From positions 1 to 54,482 of the forward strand of contig JAGOPY010000019.1 in the NCBI GenBank assembly GCA_017991835.1: a stretch of 54,482 nt of DNA. The letters run 5' to 3'. This document shows positions 9,681 through 18,700 of this stretch, piece after piece. Made by a program: the position numbers and the translations under genes. Origin of the DNA: Bacteroidales bacterium (GTDB taxonomy: Bacteria; Bacteroidota; Bacteroidia; Bacteroidales; JAGOPY01). Below the pieces are notes generated by a model, which was not told where the DNA came from, made no database searches, and saw nothing but the letters and a program-made list of their open reading frames with translations. Position 1 is the first letter of the stretch. Each line of letters begins with the position of its first letter.

Positions 9681-10739
9681 ATGATGATTCATTTTCGTTG
9701 GATACCATTTCTCGTGAGTCTTCCTGTCATTATTCTATATGCCAGTGCATGCAAAGATAAAAAGATCGAACCGGCAAAACCTGCTGCAGCAAAGCCGGTG
9801 GAGGTCAGAGCCGTTATTGCTGAACCGAAACCGGTAGAGAATAAAATCTTTTCTACGGGCAGCATCCTGGCCAACGAAGAAGTCGAGATCAGGGCTGAAG
9901 TCCCCGGAAGGGTTACACGGATCAATTTTCAGGAAGGATCGGCGGTTAAAAAAGGGGATTTGCTGGTTAAAATCAATGACAATGAGTTACTGGCAGAACT
10001 GAAGAAACTCGAACTGGATGAAAAGCTGGCTTCGGATGACGTTTTCCGGAAAGAAAAACTGATCGAACTGAAGGCGGTAAGCCAGGAGGAGCTTGACATT
10101 GCCCGCGGCCAGCTCGGCACAATACAGGCCCAGATCGAACTGGTGAAAGCGCGGCTTGAAAAAACCGAAATCTTTGCCCCCTTTGCAGGCAGGATCGGTC
10201 TCAGATATATCAGCCCTGGCGGGTACATATCGTCAGCCATGCTGATCGCGCGCCTGTTGCAAACAGACCCGGTCAAGATCGAATTCACCGTGCCGGAAAA
10301 ATATATCGGCAGTGTGAGCCAGGGGATGGAGGTTGCCTTTTCAATTGCCGGAAGCGACAGTGTGTTTTCCGGCCAGGTATATGCGATCGAACCAAGGATT
10401 GATCCATCCACCCGCTCTTTCACGGTCAGGGCCCGGTGCCAGAATCCCGGCGGAGTGCTTGTGCCGGGAGCTTTCGCCAAGGTCACGGCCATTCTCGAAC
10501 GGATACCGGATGCCATCGTACTCCCCTCCGACGCCCTGATCCCGGATATCAAGGGGGAAAAAGCCTATCTCTGCCGGAACGGAAAAGCGACAGCCGTTTA
10601 TGTCACCACCGGCATCCGCACCGAAACTGATGTCCAGATCACCTCCGGAATCAACCCGCTGGATACTGTCATCACATCCGGACTGCTGCAGATTCGCGAA
10701 CAGATGAGCGTCACCCCCCGTATCAACGGTAAAAACTAA
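9681..10739 (+). CDS. RND efflux periplasmic adaptor (membrane fusion protein)
   Basis: A 352-residue HlyD/AcrA-type adaptor. The N-terminus is a lipoprotein signal with lipobox YASAC (Cys24), so the mature protein is tethered to a membrane. The order of parts is normal: first lipoyl half (EVEIRAEVPGRVTRINFQEGSAVKKGDLL, about 65-95), an alpha-helical hairpin rich in Lys/Glu/Leu (about 100-160), second lipoyl half (FAPFAGRIGLRYISPGGYI), a beta-barrel (KIEFTVPEKYIGSV) and a C-terminal membrane-proximal domain. It bridges the inner-membrane pump encoded 15 bases downstream and the outer-membrane channel after that. Substrate is unknown; drugs, dyes or detergents are typical for this HAE1-associated type. 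ATG ATG at the start makes the first residue uncertain by one codon. Confidence 0.93.
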   Translation: MMIHFRWIPFLVSLPVIILYASACKDKKIEPAKPAAAKPVEVRAVIAEPKPVENKIFSTGSILANEEVEIRAEVPGRVTRINFQEGSAVKKGDLLVKINDNELLAELKKLELDEKLASDDVFRKEKLIELKAVSQEELDIARGQLGTIQAQIELVKARLEKTEIFAPFAGRIGLRYISPGGYISSAMLIARLLQTDPVKIEFTVPEKYIGSVSQGMEVAFSIAGSDSVFSGQVYAIEPRIDPSTRSFTVRARCQNPGGVLVPGAFAKVTAILERIPDAIVLPSDALIPDIKGEKAYLCRNGKATAVYVTTGIRTETDVQITSGINPLDTVITSGLLQIREQMSVTPRINGKN

Positions 10740-10754
10740 AGCGGGGCCAGGGTT

Positions 10755-13700
10755 ATGAACATTTCATCTATTAGCATTAACCGTCCGGTCCTGGCTACCG
10801 TGATCTCCATCCTGCTGGTGCTCTTCGGCGCCATCGGATACACTTTTCTCGGCGTTCGCGAGTTCCCCAGCGTCGATCCGCCGGTGGTCACGGTCTCCAC
10901 CAGTTATATCGGCGCCAATGCCGATGTGATCGAATCGCAGATCACAGAGCCGCTGGAGGAATCCATCAACGGTATCGCCGGCATCCGTTCACTGACATCA
11001 ACCAGCTCCGACGGACGAAGCAATATCACGGTTGAGTTTGAACTGGGCGTTGACATGGAGGCCGCCGCCAACGACGTCCGCGACCGCGTCTCCCGGGCGA
11101 TCCGAAGCCTGCCTCCCGACACCGATCCGCCCGTTGTGACAAAATCGGACGCCGACGCCAGCCCCATCCTCGTTTTGATGCTTCAGAGCAACGAACGAAA
11201 CCTGATGGAACTCTCCGACCTGGCCAACAATGTTTTTAAAGAAAGGTTGCAAACGGTTCCGGGGGTCAGCGAAATCCGCATCTGGGGAGAAAAGAAATAT
11301 GCCATCAAACTGCTGATGGATCCGGCAAAACTGGCCAGTTACCAGCTTACCCCGGTCGACGTCAGGAATGCACTGACGCGCGAAAATGTCGAGCTCCCCT
11401 CAGGCCGTGTCGAGGGCTATCGTACGGAACTGACCATTAGAACCTTAGGGCGTTTGACGACTCCTGAAGAGTTCAACGACATGATCATCCGGGAATCTGA
11501 CGGCGCCCTGGTCCGTTTCAGGGATATCGGCCGGGCGGTGCTCGTCCCTGAAAATGAGCGTTCCATCATGCGCGGCAACAATGCCGTGCCGCTGGTGGGA
11601 GTCGCCATCACCCCGCAGCCCGGGGCCAACCAGATCGCCATTGCCGATGAATGTTACAAACGGCTGGATCAGATAAAACTGGACCTGCCGGAAGATATTT
11701 CCGTAGGCCTGGCCATCGACACCACTAAGACCATCCGAAATGCCATCACAGAGGTATTCGAAACGTTGCTGATCGCCTTTGGCCTCGTGGTCATGGTCAT
11801 CTTTATCTTTCTCCGCACCTGGCGTACGACCCTCATACCGGTCATCGCCATCCCGATCTCCCTGGTCAGCGGATTTTTTATCATGTATATCGCGGGTTTC
11901 TCCATCAACATTCTGACCCTTCTCGGGATTGTCCTGGCAACGGGCCTGGTAGTGGATGATGCCATCGTGGTGCTGGAAAACATATACCATAAGGTGGAAA
12001 GCGGGATGAACCCGGTAGAAGCAGGGCACAAGGGCTCCAAAGAGATCTATTTCGCCATCATTTCCACAACGATCACACTGGCAGCGGTTTTTCTTCCCGT
12101 GATCTTCCTCCAGGGGCTTACCGGACGATTGTTCCGTGAGTTCGGGATGGTCGTGGCAGGGACTATCCTCGTTTCAGCCTTAGTTTCATTGACCCTGACC
12201 CCGATGATGAGTTCCCGGATGCTCCGGAAAACGGAAAAACACAGCCGTGTTTTCAACCGGACGGAACGCTGGATCGACGGCTTGATCAGCGGCTACAACA
12301 AACGTCTGACCTCCTTTCTCCGTTACCGCTGGCTGGCCATCCTGATCATGGTCCTTTCCATCGGAATGATCCTGGGGATCGGTTCCCTCGTTCCGTCGGA
12401 ACTGGCACCCATGGAAGACAAAAGTCGACTTAGTATTGTATCCACTGCGCCGGAGGGGACATCCTTCGAAGTCATGGACGAATATATGCTGAGTTTGCTG
12501 GAAGTGGTGGACACCATCCCCGAAAAGACCAATTTCCTGGCTATCACCGCGCCCGGATTTGGTTCCAGTGCCTCGACCAATACCGGGTTCTTCAGGGTTA
12601 TCCTGACCGATCCTTCCGAAAGGGAGAGGAGCCAGCAGGAGATAGCCGACGAGCTCAGCCAGATCACCCGCAGGTACAACTTTGCCCGGAGCTTTGTTAC
12701 CCAGGAGCAGACGATCGGCGGTGGAAGGGGCGGCGGGCTGCCGGTTCAGTTTGTCATCCTGGCGCCAAACTTTGACAAGCTCAGGGCCGTTATCCCGAGA
12801 TTCATGGAAGAGGCCCAGAAAAGCCCGTTATTCCAGGTAACTGACCTCAACCTGAAATTCAACAAGCCGGAGGTGAGTATCGATATCGACCGGAACCGGG
12901 CCCGGGCACTGGGGGTGAATGTGAGGGATGTGGCGGAGAACCTGCAGCTTTATTTCAGCGGACAGCGATACGGCTATTTCATCCTCAACAACAAACAATA
13001 CCAGGTGATCGGGCAGGCCGACCGTCTAAACCGGGATGAACCGCTCGACCTGAGTTCGGTCTATGTAAGAAATAACCGCAACGAGCTTATCCAGCTCGAT
13101 AACATGGTCACATTGAGCGAAAACAGCAATCCGCCGCAGCTTTACCGCTATAACCGTTATGTCTCGGCGACCGTTTCGGCGCAACCCGCAAAAGGGATCA
13201 CCCTCGGGCAGGGAATTGATGAGATGCGCAGGATTGCCGGCGAAACCCTTGATGACAGTTTCTCGACAGAGCTTGCAGGTGTATCGAAAGAATACGAAGA
13301 CAGTTCGAGCAGCCTTTTATTTGCTTTCCTGCTGGCCCTTGTGCTCATCTACCTGATCCTGGCAGCCCAGTTTGAAAGCTATATCGACCCGCTGATCATC
13401 ATGTTCACGGTTCCGCTGGCGCTCGCAGGAGCAGTGCTTTCATTGTGGCTGTTCGGCCAGACCATCAACATCTTCAGCCAGATCGGGGTGATCGTACTGA
13501 TCGGGATCGTCACCAAGAACGGTATCCTGATCGTAGAATTCGCCAACCAGCGGAAAGCAGCCGGGCTGAGTATCCGGGAAGCAGTGATCGATGCGGCGAC
13601 ACGACGGCTCCGCCCGATCCTGATGACGAGCCTGGCTACAGCGCTCGGCGCCCTTCCCATCGCCATGGCCCTGGGCGCCTCATCCCAAAGCCGGATCCCG

Positions 13701-13835
13701 ATGGGGATAACCATCATCGGTGGCCTTATCTTTTCGCTGATCCTGACTTTATTTGTTATACCGGCTTTGTATACTTTCCTTTCAAGAAAAATCAAAAAAA
13801 CCGATTATGTGCCTGATGCCGGTGAAAATGAATAA
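10755..13835 (+). CDS. RND multidrug efflux permease (AcrB/HAE1 family)
   Basis: A 1026-residue inner-membrane proton/substrate antiporter, the normal length for the family. TM1 (PVLATVISILLVLFGAIGY) comes first, then the porter domain with FPSVDPPVVTVST, then the TM block holding the conserved LGIVLATGLVVDDAIVVLEN. The Asp-Asp pair is the proton relay seen in AcrB. A second porter half follows, and finally the C-terminal TM block with LIGIVTKNGILIVEFAN, containing the relay Lys. It assembles as a trimer with the lipoprotein adaptor upstream and the TolC-like channel downstream. The downstream gene starts inside its last codons (ATGAATAA, an 8-base overlap), showing operon coupling. Base composition is higher in GC than most of the window, like its two partners. 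Substrate cannot be read from the sequence. Confidence 0.96.
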   Translation: MNISSISINRPVLATVISILLVLFGAIGYTFLGVREFPSVDPPVVTVSTSYIGANADVIESQITEPLEESINGIAGIRSLTSTSSDGRSNITVEFELGVDMEAAANDVRDRVSRAIRSLPPDTDPPVVTKSDADASPILVLMLQSNERNLMELSDLANNVFKERLQTVPGVSEIRIWGEKKYAIKLLMDPAKLASYQLTPVDVRNALTRENVELPSGRVEGYRTELTIRTLGRLTTPEEFNDMIIRESDGALVRFRDIGRAVLVPENERSIMRGNNAVPLVGVAITPQPGANQIAIADECYKRLDQIKLDLPEDISVGLAIDTTKTIRNAITEVFETLLIAFGLVVMVIFIFLRTWRTTLIPVIAIPISLVSGFFIMYIAGFSINILTLLGIVLATGLVVDDAIVVLENIYHKVESGMNPVEAGHKGSKEIYFAIISTTITLAAVFLPVIFLQGLTGRLFREFGMVVAGTILVSALVSLTLTPMMSSRMLRKTEKHSRVFNRTERWIDGLISGYNKRLTSFLRYRWLAILIMVLSIGMILGIGSLVPSELAPMEDKSRLSIVSTAPEGTSFEVMDEYMLSLLEVVDTIPEKTNFLAITAPGFGSSASTNTGFFRVILTDPSERERSQQEIADELSQITRRYNFARSFVTQEQTIGGGRGGGLPVQFVILAPNFDKLRAVIPRFMEEAQKSPLFQVTDLNLKFNKPEVSIDIDRNRARALGVNVRDVAENLQLYFSGQRYGYFILNNKQYQVIGQADRLNRDEPLDLSSVYVRNNRNELIQLDNMVTLSENSNPPQLYRYNRYVSATVSAQPAKGITLGQGIDEMRRIAGETLDDSFSTELAGVSKEYEDSSSSLLFAFLLALVLIYLILAAQFESYIDPLIIMFTVPLALAGAVLSLWLFGQTINIFSQIGVIVLIGIVTKNGILIVEFANQRKAAGLSIREAVIDAATRRLRPILMTSLATALGALPIAMALGASSQSRIPMGITIIGGLIFSLILTLFVIPALYTFLSRKIKKTDYVPDAGENE

Positions 13836-15162
13836 ATGTCGACTTCAAATATGGATAATCCTGTTGTTCTCAGCGGGATTGGGTTTCCAGGGCTTTGGCC
13901 AGGAAATCCTGACCCTGAAGGATGCTATACGGATCGGCCTGGAAAACAATTATTCCATCATTATCCGGAAAAATGAGGCGGAAATTGCCGCTAACAATAA
14001 TACCCTGGGAAATGCCGGGTTTCTGCCTGTTATAAACCTGACAGGGACACAGAACAACACGGTCACCAACACGCACCAGGAGACCTTTTCCAGTGGTGTA
14101 AAGGATATTACAGGCGCTACCAACCGGACTCTAAATGCGGGCATTCAGCTTACCTGGACCCTGTTCGACGGTTTCAGCATGTTTGCAGGTAAAAATATGC
14201 TGAAAATCATGGAGGAAATGGGAGAAACGGAAACCAGGATCACGGTTGAAAACACATTATCATCTATCATTCAGACCTATTACGGCATTATCCAGCAGCA
14301 GAAGCTGATCGCCGTTCTTGAAGATGCCGCGGCTCTATCGCTGGAAAGAAAAAAGATCATGGAAGCCCGGATCAGCCTGGGATCAGGTTCCGAACTGCAA
14401 TTCCTTCAAGCCACCGTGGATCTGAATGCCGACAGTATCAACCTGATCAGGGAAAAATCGGTCCTTCAAAAATCCCTGGCCGATCTGAACCGGCTGCTGG
14501 CAAGAAGCCCGGAGATCGTTTTCATTCCGGCAGACAGCATTAAACTGCAAACCCGGCTGAATTACGACAGCCTGCTTGCCAAAACCCGCGGACAGAACAG
14601 GGAACTGCTGATGGCCCGGAATAATCTTTCACTAAGCAATTTTGCCCTGAAAGATATCCGCTCGCAGCGATACCCCAGGCTAAATTTAAATGCGGGGTAC
14701 AGTTACAGCCAGCTCCGGTCGGAAACGGGATTTCTCCAGTACAACCGGAGCCTCGGGCCCTCTTACGGGGTGTCGTTGTCGTATTCATTGTTCAACGGTT
14801 TTAATGTTAACCGTGAAATTCAGAATGCCCGACTTGATCTGAATACGATGGAAAATTACCTGCTACAGACGGATCTCAGTCTTCATACATCACTTTACCA
14901 GCAATATAACGATTATTTGACAAACCTGAGGATTGTCGATATGGAACTGATCAACAGGGAAGTGGCCAGGGAAAATGTTGAAGTGGCTTTCGCAAAGTAC
15001 CGGCTGGGGACCATCAACGATATCGAACTGCGCGAGACACAGAAAAAATATATCGATGCACAATATCAGCTCCTGTTATCCCAATTCCAGGCTAAGAACG
15101 CGGAGATCGAACTGCTCCGGATAAGCGGAGAACTATTTAAAGTGTTGAGTGTTGGGTTTTGA
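13828..15162 (+). CDS. TolC-like outer-membrane efflux channel
   Basis: About 444 residues. I chose the ATG at 13828 (MNKCRLQIWIILLFSAG...) because it gives a clean signal peptide cleaved after FGQ and overlaps the pump stop by only 8 bases; the reading frame is open further upstream (13753) inside the pump gene. The mature part has two OEP repeats: LTLKDAIRIGLENNYSIIIRKNEAEIA at the start, and the second half with RYPRLNLNAGYSYSQ and the coiled-coil segment AFAKYRLGTINDIELRETQKKYIDAQYQLLLSQFQAKNAEIELLRISGEL. It should form the trimeric channel of the tripartite pump. The last few codons (after SGELFK) and the TGA stop lie inside a degenerate heptamer repeat (15141-15189), so the extreme C-terminus (VLSVGF) is probably repeat-derived. 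Confidence 0.93.
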   Translation: MNKCRLQIWIILLFSAGLGFQGFGQEILTLKDAIRIGLENNYSIIIRKNEAEIAANNNTLGNAGFLPVINLTGTQNNTVTNTHQETFSSGVKDITGATNRTLNAGIQLTWTLFDGFSMFAGKNMLKIMEEMGETETRITVENTLSSIIQTYYGIIQQQKLIAVLEDAAALSLERKKIMEARISLGSGSELQFLQATVDLNADSINLIREKSVLQKSLADLNRLLARSPEIVFIPADSIKLQTRLNYDSLLAKTRGQNRELLMARNNLSLSNFALKDIRSQRYPRLNLNAGYSYSQLRSETGFLQYNRSLGPSYGVSLSYSLFNGFNVNREIQNARLDLNTMENYLLQTDLSLHTSLYQQYNDYLTNLRIVDMELINREVARENVEVAFAKYRLGTINDIELRETQKKYIDAQYQLLLSQFQAKNAEIELLRISGELFKVLSVGF

Positions 15163-15189
15163 ATGCTGAGTTTGGAGTCAGGAGTAAGC
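15141..15189 (+). repeat. Degenerate 7-bp tandem repeat across a stop codon
   Basis: Seven consecutive heptamers can be read: agtgttg, agtgttg, ggttttg, aatgctg, agtttgg, agtcagg, agtaagc. The array covers the last codons and the stop of the TolC-like gene and runs into the intergenic space. Confidence 0.7.
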
Positions 15190-15221
15190 TGGAAATTACT
15201 TTTTAACCTTATAAAGACACT

Positions 15222-15635
15222 ATGACTGATGATTTAAATCAAAGGATTTCAAAAGCAAAACAGCTGTTTGACGGTCCCTATAACTGCTCTCAATCGGTAG
15301 CCGTTGCCTTTGCCGATATTTTACAAAAAGACGAACAAGAGATATTAAAACTGATGAGTGGTTTCGGATTTGGGATGGGTGGGGAAAGATCGGTTTGCGG
15401 GGCTGTGTCGGGAGGAATATTCGTTCTTTCATCAACAATAGAAGATCCGACAAGAAGGGAAGAAATTTATGATAAAGTCTTTTACCTGATCAGCCAGTTT
15501 AAAAAACTCAACCAGGGCAGTCTCCAATGCCTTGACCTCGTGGGAAAAGAGCCAACCGATGAACAATTCAAGACCATTTGCCCGCTCCTCCTTTCCCAGG
15601 TCATCACCCTCGTCCGGAAAATAACGATATCTTAA
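15222..15635 (+). CDS. C_GCAxxG_C_C family redox-type protein
   Basis: This 137-residue protein belongs to the C_GCAxxG_C_C family (split-Soret-cytochrome-like, putative redox-active). The four family cysteines are in place: Cys22 in YNCSQSV, Cys59 in GERSVCGAVSGG (the GCAxxG-like motif, here CGAVSGG), Cys103 in LQCLDL and Cys120 in KTICPLL. The glycine-rich GFGFGMGG precedes the motif, as usual. It has no signal peptide, so it is cytoplasmic. The function of the family is not firmly known; thiol or iron-sulfur redox chemistry is an inference from the cysteines. It stands alone between the efflux operon and a large surface protein; the repeat array upstream leaves its promoter unclear. Confidence 0.85.
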   Translation: MTDDLNQRISKAKQLFDGPYNCSQSVAVAFADILQKDEQEILKLMSGFGFGMGGERSVCGAVSGGIFVLSSTIEDPTRREEIYDKVFYLISQFKKLNQGSLQCLDLVGKEPTDEQFKTICPLLLSQVITLVRKITIS

Positions 15636-15637
15636 AA

Positions 15638-15673
15638 CCCTTACCACTCTTACCACCCTTACACCCCTTTTGT
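15638..15673 (+). repeat. Degenerate 9-bp tandem repeat
   Basis: Four 9-mers in a row, cccttacca, ctcttacca, cccttacac, cccttttgt, begin three bases after the stop of the preceding gene. Confidence 0.6.
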
Positions 15674-15746
15674 TAACCATCTCCTAAAATTTTGTTAATC
15701 TTTTGTTAATGTTTTCATAACGTGAAATATACGGCTATTCGTAGGG

Positions 15747-15754
15747 TACTTTTG
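15747..15754 (+). promoter_or_regulatory. Bacteroidota -7 box for the 15780 gene
   Basis: TACTTTTG fits TAnnTTTG and is followed by CACA; the start codon is 25 bases downstream. A matching TTTG at -33 was not found at the usual distance. Confidence 0.5.
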
Positions 15755-15779
15755 CACACTTATTTAATTCCCTCCGGTT

Positions 15780-18700
15780 ATGAAAAACATTCTACTCCTT
15801 TTTAGCAGCATCATTTTCCTTTCAGGATTTTTTAATTCCGAAAAGGTAAATTCACAGATTTGTTGTCCCGATTTTATCCTTAAGGATGCCGTCGAGATCT
15901 GCGCGCCTCATATGAGCTGTAGCAGCGACCAGCCCGGAATCGGCTTCCCGGTGGCAGCCTGTAAAAACACAGTACACACATATACGGTTTATCCCAACGA
16001 TCTCTCTTCATTCACCTATACCTGGACAGTAACAGGCGGCACACCTTCCAGCACCAATGGCAATCCCGTTAACATTCTCTGGGGAAACGGCGCCTCGGGA
16101 TACATTAAGGTGGTCATCACCAGTAACAATCCCAATTTCATCTGCGCCGATTCGATCATGCAGCAGATCTGCCTCATCGATGGTCCGCAGGCTGCTTTCA
16201 CCGTGAATTATGATACTGTCTGCACCGGAGTGGCCATCTCGCTGACCAATACGTCGCTCGGCGGCAGCGCCTTCACCTGGAACATGGGCGATGGCACAAT
16301 CTATACCTCCCCGACACCGCCAAATCACACCTACCAGTCACCCGGAACTTATACGATCATCCTGACGGTGAAAGACATGGGCCAGGGCCAGTACGTCGGC
16401 GGCCCGAACGGAGAAAACCGGATCCCCTGCGGCTGTGCCGACACAGCTTCGGCGGTGGTAGTCGTGCTGCCCGGTATCGGCCCGGAAATTGAGACGGATT
16501 GCTGTTACGGCACCGTCTGCCCGGGGGATACATCGGAATTCTGCACGCCGATGGTCTGCGGAAGTTATAACTGGACCGTTACCGGTGGCACAATCATTTC
16601 CGGCGCCGGGACCTCCTGCATCCAGGTTGAATGGGACAACACCTATTCCGTACCGACTACAGTCACTTTGCAGAGTTGTCCCTCCTCCTCCTGCCCGGGA
16701 TCGACAACGATCGATGTGCCGGTGCTGTACCCCAATCTGCCGATCTCCGGTCCGAACAATCTGTGCCTCGGGGCCTCAGGCACATTTTCCCTTCCTCATC
16801 TTCCCGGAACATTTTACAAATGGACCGTTTCCGGTGGGCCTTATATTTTCAACGAAAAAAACAGGAATGTCTCACTCGTCAACATCTCCTTCAATTCTTT
16901 TGGAACCTATTGGGTGAAGTGCGAATACAACAATCCGCTGGCCGGCTGCGACGGGATCGACTCCCTGTTGGTGACCGTTACACCGAAATTTGATATTGTG
17001 GGTCCGGAGAAAATCTGTGAAGGCGATACGGTCTTTTATCTTACCAATTCTCTTGTTGGCGGACCGCCGGCCAACTGGACCTTTGCCCCTGCCGGTCCCG
17101 TCGTATACACTGGCCAGGGAACTCCAAATGCATCCATTATCGCTGCCCCGGGAAACTATACGATCATTGCGACATCCCTCACTCCACCGGTTAACTGCAA
17201 CCTGGTCGCCACTAAAAATATCCAGGTTGTAGCCAAACCTCTTCTCGGAAATATCACGGGACCAACAATGGCCTGCCCGAATACCAACTACACATACGGC
17301 ATAACCTCCAATACAAGCGGCAGTTCCTTTATCTGGTCCGTGGGTCCCGGTTCAGGCGCCATTTTCTCCCAGATGGGCGACGACAACGATTCGGTCATCG
17401 TCCAGTTCAGCGGAAGCGGCCCCTGGACACTGAATGTTTACCAGGAAATTGACCTCGGCAACAACGACTTCTGCAAATCGCTTACCAAAACGCTGGTGGT
17501 GAATCCTTTCCCGGCGCCAAACATCACGGGGGCACATACGGTTTGTGTCGATGCTGTTGAAAATTATACGGCCAGCGGGCCCGTTCCTCCAGGCGGTTTC
17601 CAGTGGTCCATATCACCCAGCGCCCAGGGGACGATCTTAAACGGACAGGGAAGCAGCAGCGTCAACATCAAGTGGCACGGGCCTGCTGCCACAAATGTCG
17701 TACTCACGGTGACAACCTGCTCTGGGCTGGATACGATCCATGTCGCTATCAGCACCCCGCCCACCGTCCTGGCCACCCCGAGCCAGCCTCCGCTGTTCTG
17801 CCTGGGGGATAACCAGACACTGGTCATCTCCACACCCAATATCGGCGGTTACACCTACCAGTGGTACGACAACAACGGGATACTTACCGGTGAGACCAAT
17901 TCATCCATATCGCTTAACATCGCGTCATTTACAAATCCCGGTACCTACAGTTATTATGTCGTGGTCACCAACGGTGGCTGCACCCGCACTTCCAACATCG
18001 TGAATGTCATTATATCTACTTGCACGGGTGGCGGTGGCCCGTCGGGCTGCCCGCCCAATCCCGTACCCGATTGCCCGACCGTATGTTTTAGTACCAACGT
18101 GCTCTGCGGCCAGGTCCAGCTTTTCAACTCATCGTACGTGGTACCGAATGCATCGATCCAGAGCTACACCTGGTCTGTCAGCCCAAATACGGGCACCTTC
18201 ACACCCAGCAACACCGCTCCGAACCCGACTTTAACGGTGCCCACATCCGGGACCTACACCATCACCCTGACGGTTATTTCCACCACAAACTGCACGGCAA
18301 GCGCTTCGCAGGCGGTAACCGTTTTCGTCCCGACGGCAAGTTTTACCGTCTCCTCGCCGGTGTGTGAGAACTCATTCGCCACCTTCACTGCTTCACCCAT
18401 TTTACCCGGCCTGAACTACTTCTGGACCTTCGGCGACGGCAGCACATCCTATTCCGCTATAACCCAGCATTCATATGCTTCCGCCGCTTTGTCACCTTAC
18501 ACCGTATCATTGACCATTTCCGACAATTACGGCTGCACGGCCAATTATTCGGCGCCGGTTACGGTCAATCCTAATCCGGTCTGCACGATTTCGTCACCCG
18601 ATACCGCTTTCTGCCCGGGAGGCTTCGTGCCTTTGACCGCCTGCACCGGAATGAGCTCATACCAATGGTACCTGAATGGCAGCCCGATCAGCAATGCGAA

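Noticed and set aside
11445..12029. Minus-strand open frame of 194 codons
   Set aside because: A shadow of the conserved RND pump gene.
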